Below are positions 16,622 through 25,225 of a stretch of 64,000 bases of DNA, one piece after another. Position numbers and translations under genes: made by a program. Under the pieces are notes generated by a model. The model was not told where the DNA came from and did not search any database. It saw nothing but the letters and a program-made list of their open reading frames with translations. The DNA comes from Pseudomonas fluorescens. Its GTDB lineage: Bacteria > Pseudomonadota > Gammaproteobacteria > Pseudomonadales > Pseudomonadaceae. How positions within the stretch are numbered: the first letter of the stretch is position 1; each line of letters begins with the position of its first letter. The stretch is from assembly GCF_902498065.1 (NCBI RefSeq), contig NZ_CABVIR010000010.1, positions 1 to 64,000 on the forward strand, read 5' to 3'.

Positions 16622-17310
16622 GCCAAGACAACCCGACACTGGATTTCTCCACGGTGATTGCTTCCACCGTGCACGACATGAAGAACTCTCTGGCGATGCT
16701 GATGCAGGCGCACAGCCAATGGCTGGCGCGCTTGCCCGACCCGGCGCGGCACACCCCGGAGCAGGGCGTGATCGAGTTCGAGTTCGCTCACCTCAACGGC
16801 ATGCTGGTGCAGTTGCTGGGGCTGTACAAACTCGGCGTCAACCAGATGCCGTTGCAGCCCGCTTACCATGAACTGGATGACTTCATCGAAGCGCAATTGG
16901 CCTGCCATCAGGACGTGTTCGCCAGTCGCGGCATCATGGCGACTTACGAAGTGGACCCGCTGAGCCCGTTGGGTTTCTTCGACCGCGAGCTGATTGCATC
17001 GGTGCTGGCCAACAGCATTAACAACGCCATCCGTTACGCTCGTAACGCATTGTTGATCACGGTGAGCGACGAGGCCGGGCAACTGGTGCTGACCATCAAC
17101 GATGATGGCGAGGGTTACCCGGCCGAGATGATCGAGCGTCAGGCCGATTACGTGCAGGGCATTAACCACAGCAGCGGCAGCACCGGCCTGGGTCTGTATT
17201 TCGCCGGTCGGATTGCTGCGTTGCATCAGCGCAACGGTATCGGTGGGCACACTGAAATCAGCAACGGCGGCCCGTTGGGCGGTGGCGTGTTCAGCCTCTA
17301 TCTTCCCTGA
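16618..17310 (+). CDS. soluble sensor histidine kinase partnered with the TPR regulator
   Basis: 230 aa; ATG 16618 overlaps the upstream TGA as ATGA. There is no membrane segment and no PAS/HAMP domain. The phospho-acceptor motif is HDMKNSLAML near residue 21 (an HDxxN-type H-box). The ATPase domain has the N-box (ELIASVLANSINNAIRYA), DDGEGYP (G1) and STGLGLYFAGRIAALH (G2), ending VFSLYLP. A kinase this small needs input from a partner protein. Gene order and coupling make the TPR regulator its likely cognate. Confidence 0.82.
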   Translation: MSQDNPTLDFSTVIASTVHDMKNSLAMLMQAHSQWLARLPDPARHTPEQGVIEFEFAHLNGMLVQLLGLYKLGVNQMPLQPAYHELDDFIEAQLACHQDVFASRGIMATYEVDPLSPLGFFDRELIASVLANSINNAIRYARNALLITVSDEAGQLVLTINDDGEGYPAEMIERQADYVQGINHSSGSTGLGLYFAGRIAALHQRNGIGGHTEISNGGPLGGGVFSLYLP

Positions 17311-17320
17311 GCGCAAGAAT

Positions 17321-17408
17321 CCTGTGGGAGCTGGCGTGCCAGCGATGGCGTCCAGAAGATCGACGCAGAATCCAAAGGCCCCATCGCTGGCAAGCCAGCT
17401 CCCACAGA
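17321..17408. repeat. REP pair (inverted, REPIN-like)
   Basis: TGTGGGAGCTGGCGTGCCAG at 17323-17342 and its inverted copy ending CCAGCTCCCACA at 17406 face each other across about 45 bp. This is the commonest fluorescens-group REP form, sited in a 200-bp intergenic gap. Confidence 0.85.
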
Positions 17409-17511
17409 GGGCGAAGTTATTTGTAGGTTGAGTGCTTGATATTCCGAACACGCGGTGCCTATTTTGTACGGGTCGCCGTTCGCGGCTTGCACAACTACAA
17501 AGGATTGCGTC

Positions 17512-18855
17512 ATGACAACCGATGGCCAGCGCTCACTCGCACAGCGACTGACGGGCATTGATGAGATTGAGTGTGTTACGCCGGACCTGAACGGCGTGCC
17601 CCGTGGCAAGGTTATGACGGCCGAAGGCTTTCTCGAGGGGCGGCGTTTGCAGATGGCGCGGGGTGTGCTGCTGCAATGCATCATGGGCGGATATCCGCCA
17701 GCGCGCTTTTACGGCAGCGATGACGGCGATCTGGCGCTGGTGCCTGATCCTGCGCAGATCCACCGCTTGCCCTGGAGCACGCAGCCGCGGGCCTTGGCCA
17801 TTTGCGATGCCGACGAACTGACGGGCGAAGTCTCCTGTCTGTCGACTCGCAGTCAACTCAAGGCAGTTATCGCGCGTTACGCCGCCCTGGGGCTGGCGCC
17901 GGTGGTGGCCACCGAGCTGGAGTTTTTCGTCTTCGCACCCAACACCGATCCGACGCAACCGTTCCAGCCGCCGGTGGGCCTGGACGGTCGACGCGAGGAC
18001 GGTCATTCGGCGTTCAGTGTCAGTTCCAATAACGGCTTGCGGCCGTTCTTCAGTGAAGTCTATGAATGCATGGCGGCCCTCGGTCTGCCGCGCGATACGT
18101 TCATGCACGAAATGGGCGTCACTCAGTTCGAGATCAACCTGTTGCACGGTGATCCATTGCTGCTGGCTGACCAGACCTTATTGTTCAAGCATCTGCTTAA
18201 AGAAGTGGCGCTCAAACATGGGCTGACAGTGGTCTGCATGGCCAAGCCGCTGGCACACACGCCAGGCAGTTCGATGCACATTCATCAAAGCATCGTCGAG
18301 ATCGGCAGCGGGCGTAACGTGTTCAGCGACGCGGCCGGCGAACCGACGGCGACCTTCCGTCACTTCATTGGCGGCCAGCAGGCTGGCATGGCGGATTTCA
18401 CCGCGTTGTTCGCGCCGAACGTGAATTCCTATCAGCGCTTGTGCCATCCGTTCGCATCACCGAACAATGCCTGTTGGTCCCACGACAATCGCGCGGCCGG
18501 TTTGCGTATTCCCGCCAGTTCGCCGGCCGCTCGTCGGGTCGAGAACCGCTTGCCGGGGGCGGATGCCAATCCGTATCTGGCGATCGCCGCGAGTCTGGCA
18601 GCAGGGTTGTATGGCATTGAAAACCAGTTGGAGCCGAGCGAAGCGATTCAGGGCGAATTCGAGGTGCCGGATAATCTTTCGTTGCCGTGTACCTTGCATG
18701 CCGCACTCGAGCGTCTGAAACGTAGCCAATTGGCGAAGGAACTGTTCGGCAAGGAGTTCATCGAAGGCTACGTCGCTTCGAAGACCATGGAGTTGACCAG
18801 CTTCTTTGATGAAATTACACCCTGGGAACGCCGTGTTTTAGCCGCCCAGGCCTGA
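17512..18855 (+). CDS. glutamine synthetase family enzyme, probably gamma-glutamylpolyamine synthetase
   Basis: 447 aa from ATG 17512 (AAAGGA 7 nt upstream). Catalytic motifs of type III-like GS are in order: a beta-Grasp N-domain (CVTPDLNGVPRGKV), ATELEFFVF near 145 (metal Glu), HEMGVTQFEINL near 200, HIHQSIV near 257, NSYQRLCHPFASPN near 303, and RVENRLPGADANPYLAIAAS near 343. PuuA/PauA-type enzymes ligate glutamate to putrescine or other amines with ATP in polyamine degradation. A shorter, non-adenylylated-type C-terminus supports this group over GlnA. The amine substrate is undetermined. Confidence 0.85.
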   Translation: MTTDGQRSLAQRLTGIDEIECVTPDLNGVPRGKVMTAEGFLEGRRLQMARGVLLQCIMGGYPPARFYGSDDGDLALVPDPAQIHRLPWSTQPRALAICDADELTGEVSCLSTRSQLKAVIARYAALGLAPVVATELEFFVFAPNTDPTQPFQPPVGLDGRREDGHSAFSVSSNNGLRPFFSEVYECMAALGLPRDTFMHEMGVTQFEINLLHGDPLLLADQTLLFKHLLKEVALKHGLTVVCMAKPLAHTPGSSMHIHQSIVEIGSGRNVFSDAAGEPTATFRHFIGGQQAGMADFTALFAPNVNSYQRLCHPFASPNNACWSHDNRAAGLRIPASSPAARRVENRLPGADANPYLAIAASLAAGLYGIENQLEPSEAIQGEFEVPDNLSLPCTLHAALERLKRSQLAKELFGKEFIEGYVASKTMELTSFFDEITPWERRVLAAQA

Positions 18856-18925
18856 CGAACCTTCGTCTTCGGGCTATCTTTTCGGATAGCCCGTTTCTCA
18901 CCGCAAGGAGCCGCTCGGAACGCCG

Positions 18926-20296
18926 ATGCGCCAAATCTGGAAACCCTTTCGAGCGCTGTATTTTGCCTCGCTGATGATGTTGATCGGCTCCGGCTTGCTG
19001 AGTACTTACCTGGGCTTGCGCCTGGCGGCCGACCATGTCGACAGCCTGTGGGTCGGTGCGTTGATGGCGGCCAACTATTTCGGCCTGGTGCTGGGGGGCA
19101 AGATCGGTCACCGGTTGATTGCCCGGGTCGGGCATATCCGTGCCTATTCGGCCTGCGCCGGGATTGTCGGCGCCGCAGTGTTGGGCCACGGTCTGGTGGA
19201 CTGGCTGCCGGCGTGGTTATTCCTGCGGGTCATCGTCGGTCTCGGCATGATGTGCCAGTACATGGTCATCGAAAGCTGGCTCAATGAGCAGGCCGAAGCC
19301 TCGCAGCGCGGGGCGGTGTTCAGCGGTTACATGATCGCTTCTTATCTTGGCCTGGTGCTGGGGCAATTGATTCTGGTCATGCACCCGGGCCTCGGTCTGG
19401 AGCTGTTGATGCTGGTCGCCCTGTGCTTTGCCCTGTGCCTGGTGCCGGTGGCCCTGACGCGGCGGATTCACCCGGCGCCCCTGCACCCGGCGCCGATGGA
19501 GCCGCGGTTCTTTATCAAGCGCGTGCCGCAGTCATTGAGCACGGTGCTGGGGGCGGGGCTGATCATCGGTTCGTTCTACGGTTTGGCGCCGTTGTATGCC
19601 TCGCAGCAAGGGTTGTCCACGGAGCAGGTCGGTCTGTTCATGGGTAGCTGTATTTTTGCCGGCCTGCTGGTGCAGTGGCCGCTGGGCTGGTTGTCCGACC
19701 GTTATGACCGGGCGCTGTTGATCCGCTGTTTTGCGCTGGTGCTGGCCGTTGGCGCGTTGCCGCTGGCGGTCATGAAACAGGTGCCGCTGGAGGTGTTGTT
19801 CATCACCGGTTTTATCTGCTCGCTGGTGAAGTTCTGCCTGTACCCGCTGGCGGTCGCGTTTTCCAATGACCACGTCGAGGCTGACCGGCGGGTGTCACTG
19901 ACGGCGATGTTGCTGGTGACCTACGGCGTCGGTGCGAGTATCGGGCCGTTGGTTGCCGGGGTACTGATGAAGATGTTCGGCAGTCAGATGCTCTATGCCT
20001 TCTTCAGTTTCTTCGCGTTGGTGCTTGTGTGGCGGATCCGCCCGAAAGCGGTGACCAATCTGCATCAGGTCGACGATGCGCCGCTGCATCACGTCGCCAT
20101 GCCGGACAGCATGTCGAGTTCGCCGCTGGTGGCTTGCCTTGATCCGCGGGTCGATGAACAAGTGGTGCAGGACCAGATGCAAACCCCGGTCAATCCTGAT
20201 GCCGCTCCTGAACCGGAGGCCGAGACACCCGCCACTCCACCTGCGGAGGACCCTGACTCGGGCCGCGAGCAAAGCTTCACCGAGGCCAGGCCTTAA
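18926..20296 (+). CDS. MFS transporter, YcaD-like
   Basis: A 456-aa major facilitator protein with about 12 hydrophobic segments across residues 10-385, including an MFS motif-A-like loop GLVLGGKIGHRLIARVG near 52-68 and its repeat GWLSDRYDRALLIR near 252. The last 70 residues form a polar, Pro/Glu/Asp-rich cytoplasmic tail. AAGGAGCC lies upstream of ATG 18926. It follows the GS-like gene by 70 bp and may import or export a related amine compound, but that is only proximity. A terminator follows at 20307. Confidence 0.85.
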   Translation: MRQIWKPFRALYFASLMMLIGSGLLSTYLGLRLAADHVDSLWVGALMAANYFGLVLGGKIGHRLIARVGHIRAYSACAGIVGAAVLGHGLVDWLPAWLFLRVIVGLGMMCQYMVIESWLNEQAEASQRGAVFSGYMIASYLGLVLGQLILVMHPGLGLELLMLVALCFALCLVPVALTRRIHPAPLHPAPMEPRFFIKRVPQSLSTVLGAGLIIGSFYGLAPLYASQQGLSTEQVGLFMGSCIFAGLLVQWPLGWLSDRYDRALLIRCFALVLAVGALPLAVMKQVPLEVLFITGFICSLVKFCLYPLAVAFSNDHVEADRRVSLTAMLLVTYGVGASIGPLVAGVLMKMFGSQMLYAFFSFFALVLVWRIRPKAVTNLHQVDDAPLHHVAMPDSMSSSPLVACLDPRVDEQVVQDQMQTPVNPDAAPEPEAETPATPPAEDPDSGREQSFTEARP

Positions 20297-20306
20297 AACC
20301 CAGGCA

Positions 20307-20346
20307 TAAAAAAACGGGCAGTCACCGCAAGGGACTGCCCGTTTTT
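20307..20346. terminator. bidirectional intrinsic terminator
   Basis: ACGGGCAGTC and GACTGCCCGT form a 10-bp stem flanked by A-run and T-run. It sits between the convergent MFS gene and flgZ, so it can serve both. Confidence 0.85.
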
Positions 20347-20360
20347 CATGCCGATTCGAA

Positions 20361-21107
20361 TTACAGGTCGTCTTTGTCGAAGCGTCGTGCTTCGCGCTGA
20401 AGCTGATAGACGAACCGCTCGACCTGGCGCTGCACCAGGCCACTCATGTTGTGAAAGCGGATGCCGGCGAAGGTGGTGGAGATTCTTTCTTCAAAGTGCA
20501 GGTAACGCAGTTCGACCGGCGCCGTCATTTTGCCAAAAGGCAGGGCGGCGGAGAAGCGGTCGTAGACCTGGCCCAGTTGCAGGCTTTCGGTGATGTCACC
20601 TTCAAAGCGCAACTTGCAGCCCGTGGCAGAGATGTCCAGCAGCTTGCCGCTGATCGGCGCCTTGAGCTTTTCACCGTCGAGATCGACGTTGACCAGTTGA
20701 GCCAGCTTCAAGGCTGCGCGAAAAGCGTTGCGACGCTGGTGATAAACCACTTCATCTGGCAGCGGGCCACGATAGCAGCGGCTGTCACCGGACTCGTCGA
20801 TGGTCAGTTGACCGTTGCTTTCCCAGGCTATGCGCACGCCTTCGTGAAAGCCTTCGACCTTGAATGGTTCGCCGGCCAGCATGAAGCGTTCACCGTCACG
20901 CGGGATCATTTCGTCGAGCGCAATGGTACCGCGCTCGCGGTCCACGTCCACCAGATAGCTCTGGAAGCGCTGGGTGCGCTCGTGGAACGTGATAATCAGC
21001 GGATCATGGCTGTCTTGTAGTTGGCGCAGGTTGCCGGAGATTTCCAACGGTGTGGTAAGCACCTTGGGTGGCTGCGGGGCATCTTCCGCGTTTAAGGCAT
21101 TGGACAC
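20361..21107 (-). CDS. flgZ: flagellar brake protein, PilZ/YcgR-type (FlgZ)
   Basis: A 248-aa c-di-GMP effector that slows the flagellar motor. The N-terminal YcgR domain occupies about 20-115. The PilZ domain at about 120-235 has the c-di-GMP-binding HQRRNAFR (RxxxR) and DISATGCKL (D/NxSxxG) motifs. Pseudomonas FlgZ is encoded next to flgN-flgM as here. ATG 21107 is supported by the N-terminal alignment; the ribosome-binding region contains TCTGGAGA. Confidence 0.9.
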   Translation of the reverse strand: MSNALNAEDAPQPPKVLTTPLEISGNLRQLQDSHDPLIITFHERTQRFQSYLVDVDRERGTIALDEMIPRDGERFMLAGEPFKVEGFHEGVRIAWESNGQLTIDESGDSRCYRGPLPDEVVYHQRRNAFRAALKLAQLVNVDLDGEKLKAPISGKLLDISATGCKLRFEGDITESLQLGQVYDRFSAALPFGKMTAPVELRYLHFEERISTTFAGIRFHNMSGLVQRQVERFVYQLQREARRFDKDDL

Positions 21108-21199
21108 GGTTCATCAATCTCCAGACAAAATATGACTACGGCTGGCCATTATATTGCCAGCATGTTGCTAGTCTTGATAGGGCGTGGTCATTTGCGGGC

Positions 21200-21667
21200 T
21201 CAAGCCTGACTGAGCGGGCGCGGCTTCGCAAGCTTGGCGGTTGATCCGCGGGCATCATAAAGCGCTGGCGGTTCACCGCCGGTGAGGATTTTCAGCTGAT
21301 TGGCCGTGGCGGCCTGCTGGACCAGGATTGACTGGCCATTATTGGCGTTCGCCGCCTGGCATTGAGCCAGTAGATCGGTCAGCACATCGCTTTGGGCCAG
21401 CAACTGCTCGCCAATGCTCGAGTGGCTGGCTAATTGCTCCAGGCCGTCGCGATTGGTGGGCAGGTTGAGGCTGGCGAGGATTTCACTGCGCTTGCGGCCA
21501 TGCTGTTCAAGCAGAATGATCAATGCCTGTTTCTGCGCCAGAATTTCTTCGAGCAGTGGCATGTCGCGACCGTGCAAGGCGAGGGACTCGGTTTGCAGTA
21601 ACTCGAGCAAGTGTTGCGCCGGAGCAAAATCGTCGGTGATCAGTTGCAGTAAATTAGTGTCGTGCAT
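21200..21667 (-). CDS. flgN: flagellar export chaperone FlgN
   Basis: A 155-aa, mainly helical protein that escorts hook-associated proteins FlgK and FlgL to the export gate. The Leu/Gln-rich coiled segments (LLELLQTESLALHGRDMPLL; LAQKQALIILLEQHGRKR) are typical. It is 48 bp downstream of flgM on the same strand, the standard Pseudomonas order flgA, flgM, flgN, flgZ. Confidence 0.9.
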   Translation of the reverse strand: MHDTNLLQLITDDFAPAQHLLELLQTESLALHGRDMPLLEEILAQKQALIILLEQHGRKRSEILASLNLPTNRDGLEQLASHSSIGEQLLAQSDVLTDLLAQCQAANANNGQSILVQQAATANQLKILTGGEPPALYDARGSTAKLAKPRPLSQA

Positions 21668-21715
21668 GGCTGGCCTTGGGTTTTAAGCGTCCAAAAGCCT
21701 GGCGCGGGCCGTGGC

Positions 21716-22042
21716 CTAGCGCTGGGCTTCGAAGTTGAGCAGTTTGCTGGCTACACGGTTGCTGTCGACTTTATAGCTGCCATCGGCAATCGCTGCTTTC
21801 AACTCGGCCACGCGGGCTTTGTCGACGGCAGGCTGATCGCGCAGCTTGTCAGTGACCTGTTGCAACTGTTGAGCCTCATGGCTGAGGTGTACCGATTCCC
21901 CGCTTTTGACGGCAGTGGCCTGTTCGGCCGGGGTAGTCAGCGGCGCGGATTTGCCGGCTTCGGCGGTTTCCTTGGCAACGCTGGTACGTGTACTGCCCGT
22001 AAGTGACGAGGAGCTGTTCAAACGGCTGAAATCGATGACCAT
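21716..22042 (-). CDS. flgM: anti-sigma28 factor FlgM
   Basis: A 108-aa protein with an N-terminal Ser/Thr-rich unstructured half and a C-terminal helical FliA-binding half (ESVHLSHEAQQLQQV, then VAELKAAIADGSYKVDSNRV and LLNFE). It holds FliA inactive until exported through the hook-basal body. ATG 22042 is preceded by AGAGGT. A FliA-type promoter lies immediately upstream, giving the feedback loop known for this gene. Confidence 0.92.
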   Translation of the reverse strand: MVIDFSRLNSSSSLTGSTRTSVAKETAEAGKSAPLTTPAEQATAVKSGESVHLSHEAQQLQQVTDKLRDQPAVDKARVAELKAAIADGSYKVDSNRVASKLLNFEAQR

Positions 22043-22078
22043 GGTAAAAAACCTCTGAGTATTTGGACGCTTGCCATG

Positions 22079-22105
22079 TTTTCGGCTCTCCCTGTGAAAA
22101 CTTTA
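22079..22105 (-). promoter_or_regulatory. FliA (sigma28) promoter of flgM
   Basis: Minus strand TAAAG (TAAA at 22102-22105), exactly 15 nt between TAAA and GCCGAAAA (22079-22086). It matches TAAA-N15-GCCGATAA at nearly every position. The leader to ATG 22042 is about 30 nt. Confidence 0.75.
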
Positions 22106-22209
22106 GACTCATTTATCAAATGAGCCCGCATGCGCCAGCACTTCTCCTGCATGCGGCACAGTTTAGGGAACAGCCTCGGCCAACGCCACATCTTCACGAA
22201 CAGAGAATC

Positions 22210-22971
22210 CTACATGGACACTTCCACCTGACCCGGCGCGGTCACTTGCGCCTTGATGACCCTTCTCGAATTGAGGTTTTTCACGCGTATCTGCTCGGCC
22301 ATGCCGCCATTGGACAGGGCCTCGCCGGGCATTCGCACGCTGAGCGTACCACTGCGAGCGGTAATCACCACCTGATCGCCTTTGCGAATGACTTCCGCCT
22401 GTTCGAGATGGACGAGGGTAATTACCTGATCGGTGACCATTGGTCGGGTAAGTCGTTGGCCGATCGCCTGGTCGACAGACGTGAGGTAGCCCTGGCCAAG
22501 CAGGCTGATGTCGCGCTCGCGCAACATCACGTCATCGGGCTCGACAATCCCGGTGCGGCGCAGGGGCCGGGTGACGGTCACAACATCGCGAAACAGGCGG
22601 ACTTGAGCGGGTACGAAGACCGTCCAGGGTGATGAGCCCTCGCAGCGAACCTTGACCGTTACCCGTCCCAGCGGCTTGGCCGGGCTCTCGAGGCTGGCTG
22701 TCAATTCCTTGTCGCACATGGGCATGCGCAGACGCGAGTCGAGCTGGTTTACCTGGATTTCGTAGCGACCTTCCGTTTGACTGGTAGCCAGGTAGTCTTC
22801 TACGGTGAATTCAAGAAAGCCCTGGGTGACGCCGATAAGCATGTCAGGCAAGGTAACCGCGTCAGCAAGGGCAGGGCTGCCAGCGTTGAACAGGCAAACG
22901 GCCGGCACCGCACAGAGCAATCTGCGGAAGAAGGATGTCAGGCGTCGGAAAAATGTCGGTTCTGTGTTCAT
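22210..22971 (-). CDS. flgA: flagellar P-ring assembly chaperone FlgA
   Basis: 253 aa from ATG 22971. A signal peptide is present (FFRRLLCAVPAVCLFNAGS, cleavage near ALA-DA). The mature part includes the conserved RLPMC-like patch (SRLRMPMCDKELTASLE) and a C-terminal SAF domain (TGIVEPDDVMLRERDI; GQRLTRPMVTDQVI; then VRVKNLNSRRVI). It binds FlgI in the periplasm during P-ring assembly. The open frame runs further 5' but without a signal sequence. A candidate RpoN promoter overlaps the start. Confidence 0.9.
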   Translation of the reverse strand: MNTEPTFFRRLTSFFRRLLCAVPAVCLFNAGSPALADAVTLPDMLIGVTQGFLEFTVEDYLATSQTEGRYEIQVNQLDSRLRMPMCDKELTASLESPAKPLGRVTVKVRCEGSSPWTVFVPAQVRLFRDVVTVTRPLRRTGIVEPDDVMLRERDISLLGQGYLTSVDQAIGQRLTRPMVTDQVITLVHLEQAEVIRKGDQVVITARSGTLSVRMPGEALSNGGMAEQIRVKNLNSRRVIKAQVTAPGQVEVSM

Positions 22972-22982
22972 AAGAGTTAAAA

Positions 22983-22998
22983 AGCAAGCGCCGTGCCG
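22983..22998 (-). promoter_or_regulatory. candidate RpoN (sigma54) promoter of flgA
   Basis: Minus strand CGGCACGGCGCTTGCT, with GG and GC spaced as in TGGCAC-N5-TTGC. It would place the transcript start within 1-3 nt of the flgA ATG, giving a nearly leaderless message; so either the motif is fortuitous or the gene is unusually initiated. Confidence 0.4.
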
Positions 22999-23052
22999 TT
23001 TAGTGATGAATGTGCGTCGCAACACACTTAGCGTTGGTGTAGGAGTCTGGGC

Positions 23053-23985
23053 ATGGCTGGTGTAATGGATTCGGTAAACCAGCGCACGCAACTGGTAGGG
23101 CAGAATCGCCTGGAGCTGTTGTTGTTCCGTCTCGACGGCCAGCAGCTGTACGGGATCAACGTGTTCAAGGTTCGCGAGGTGCTGCAATGCCCCAAGCTGA
23201 CCCTGATGCCCAAGTCCAGTCCTGTCGTGTGCGGTGTGGCAAATATTCGGGGGGCGACCATTCCGATCCTTGATCTGGCAATGGCGACCGGTTCCGGGGC
23301 GCTTAAAGATCAAAGCAATCCCTTCGTGATCATCACGGAGTACAACACCAAGACCCAGGGTTTCCTGGTGCGCTCGGTGGAACGCATCGTCAACATGAAC
23401 TGGGAGGAGATTCATCCGCCTCCCAAGGGGACCGGGCGCGATCATTACCTGACGGCTGTGACTCGGGTCGACAATCAGTTAGTCGAAATCATCGACGTCG
23501 AGAAAGTGCTGGCGGAAGTGGCGCCGACGCCGGAAGCGATTTCCGTCGGCGTGGTCGATGTCGAAACCCAGCACAAGGCGCTGTCGCTGCGGGTGCTGAC
23601 GGTCGATGACTCGTCGGTGGCGCGCAAGCAGGTCACGCGTTGCCTGCAAACGGTCGGTGTCGAAGTGGTGGCGTTGAACGACGGACGGCAAGCGCTGGAT
23701 TACCTGCGCAAGCTGGCCGACGAGGGCAAGAAGCCGGAAGAAGAGTTCCTGATGATGATCTCCGACATCGAGATGCCGGAGATGGACGGGTACACGCTGA
23801 CGGCCGAGATCCGCAACGACCCGCGCATGCAAAAGCTTCATATCATCCTGCATACTTCGTTGTCGGGTGTGTTCAATCAGGCGATGGTCAAGAAAGTCGG
23901 TGCCGATGACTTCCTGGCCAAATTCCGTCCTGATGACCTGGCATCCCGGGTAGTCGACCGGATCAAAGCAGCAGATATCAGCTAG
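23053..23985 (+). CDS. cheV: chemotaxis coupling/response regulator protein CheV
   Basis: 310 aa: a CheW-like domain (about 15-165; ELLLFRLDGQQLYGINVFKV) fused to a receiver domain (about 180-305; LRVLTVDDSSVARKQV, phospho-Asp in MISDIEMPEMDG near 238, LHTSLSG, LAKF in place of the usual LxKP). It links receptors to CheA and probably aids adaptation. TAGGAG precedes ATG 23053 by 8 nt. It is followed by cheR, the known Pseudomonas pairing. Confidence 0.93.
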   Translation: MAGVMDSVNQRTQLVGQNRLELLLFRLDGQQLYGINVFKVREVLQCPKLTLMPKSSPVVCGVANIRGATIPILDLAMATGSGALKDQSNPFVIITEYNTKTQGFLVRSVERIVNMNWEEIHPPPKGTGRDHYLTAVTRVDNQLVEIIDVEKVLAEVAPTPEAISVGVVDVETQHKALSLRVLTVDDSSVARKQVTRCLQTVGVEVVALNDGRQALDYLRKLADEGKKPEEEFLMMISDIEMPEMDGYTLTAEIRNDPRMQKLHIILHTSLSGVFNQAMVKKVGADDFLAKFRPDDLASRVVDRIKAADIS

Positions 23986-24031
23986 GGGCCTTCTGCCCCT
24001 GGTGGTTAATACGATTTAAGAGGCGGCATCA

Positions 24032-24859
24032 TTGTCTACGGGTAATTTGGATTTCGAACAGTTCCGGGTCTTCCTGGAAAAAGCCTGTGGCATTTTGCTC
24101 GGTGAAAACAAGCAGTATCTGGTCTCGAGCCGTCTCAACAAACTGATGGAACAGCAAGGCATCAAGTCTTTGGGTGAGCTGGTTCAGCGCATCCAGACCC
24201 AGCCGCGCAGCGGTTTGCGCGAGATGGTGGTGGATGCCATGACGACCAACGAAACCCTGTGGTTTCGTGACACCTATCCGTTTGAAGTCTTGAAGAACAA
24301 GGTGCTGCCCGAAGCCATCAAGGCGGCTCCGGGGCAGCGCTTGCGAATCTGGTCGGCGGCCTGCTCTTCGGGTCAGGAGCCGTATTCGCTGTCGATGTCC
24401 ATCGACGAGTTCGAGCGGGTCAACATGGGCCAGTTGAAGATGGGCGTGCAGATCGTTGCCACTGACCTGTCCGGCACCATGCTGACCAACTGCAAGACTG
24501 GCGAGTACGACAGCCTGGCCATCGGCCGCGGTTTGTCGCCCGAGCGTCTTCAGCGTTATTTCGACCCGAAAGGGCCGGGGCGCTGGGCCATCAAGGCACC
24601 CATCAAGAGTCGGGTGGAGTTTCGCTCGTTCAACCTGCTGGACAGCTACGCGAGCCTCGGCAAGTTCGACATCGTGTTCTGTCGCAACGTGCTGATCTAC
24701 TTCTCCGCCGAGGTGAAGAAAGACATCCTGTTGCGCATCCACAGCACGCTGAAGCCGGGCGGTTATCTGTTCCTCGGGGCGTCCGAGGCGCTGAACGGTT
24801 TGCCGGACCATTACCAGATGGTCCAGTGCAGTCCGGGGATCATTTACCAGGCGAAGTGA
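24032..24859 (+). CDS. cheR: chemotaxis protein methyltransferase CheR
   Basis: 275 aa from TTG 24032, with AGAGGCGG about 6 nt upstream; STGNLDFEQFRVFLEKACGI is the usual Pseudomonas CheR1 N-terminus. The N-terminal helical domain is followed by NETLWFRD near 72, the SAM-binding WSAACSSGQEPYSLSM near 107, the beta-subdomain, FCRNVLIYF near 212, and LGASEAL. It methylates glutamates on chemoreceptors. It lies 46 bp after cheV. Confidence 0.93.
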   Translation: MSTGNLDFEQFRVFLEKACGILLGENKQYLVSSRLNKLMEQQGIKSLGELVQRIQTQPRSGLREMVVDAMTTNETLWFRDTYPFEVLKNKVLPEAIKAAPGQRLRIWSAACSSGQEPYSLSMSIDEFERVNMGQLKMGVQIVATDLSGTMLTNCKTGEYDSLAIGRGLSPERLQRYFDPKGPGRWAIKAPIKSRVEFRSFNLLDSYASLGKFDIVFCRNVLIYFSAEVKKDILLRIHSTLKPGGYLFLGASEALNGLPDHYQMVQCSPGIIYQAK

Positions 24860-24874
24860 TGGCTTGGCGGTATC

Positions 24875-24910
24875 AAAAAAACGGGAATCCTCAGGGGCTC
24901 CCGTTTTTTA
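24875..24910 (+). terminator. intrinsic terminator after cheR
   Basis: ACGGGA (24881) pairs with TCCCGT, loop ATCCTCAGGGGC, followed by a T-run; an A-run precedes it. Confidence 0.75.
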
Positions 24911-24942
24911 TGCCTGATGATTTCCCGCCAACACCGCTAAAC

Positions 24943-25034
24943 CCTGTGGGAGCGAGCCTGCTCGCGATGGCGTCGTGTCAGCCAACATCAATGTATGTGT
25001 TACACCGCTATCGCGAGCAGGCTCGCTCCCACAG
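24943..25034. repeat. REP pair (inverted)
   Basis: CTGTGGGAGCGAGCCTGCTC...GATGGCG faces its inverted copy CGCTATCGCGAGCAGGCTCG...CACAG. It lies between the cheR terminator and the flgB promoter. Confidence 0.85.
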
Positions 25035-25164
25035 GGGATGGCGGTGTTCTTGAAAGGGGTGATAAGCGGCAGAAAAGCGGCAGGCGGCGGAAACCCGTTG
25101 CCGCTTTTCTGGCATTGCCGCTTTGCCCCTGCCCGCAAAGCCCCGGTTTACGGGGTTTTACAAA

Positions 25165-25182
25165 TTGGCACGCCGCTTGCTA
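25165..25182 (+). promoter_or_regulatory. RpoN (sigma54) promoter of flgBCDE
   Basis: TTGGCACGCCGCTTGCTA matches TGGCAC-N5-TTGCW perfectly. The predicted start is near 25192, 34 nt before flgB. In Pseudomonas this class of operon needs RpoN with FleQ or FleR. Confidence 0.85.
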
Positions 25183-25225
25183 TGTCCATCGTACGAAAAA
25201 TCAGGTCACCCGAAGGTTTCCCGAC

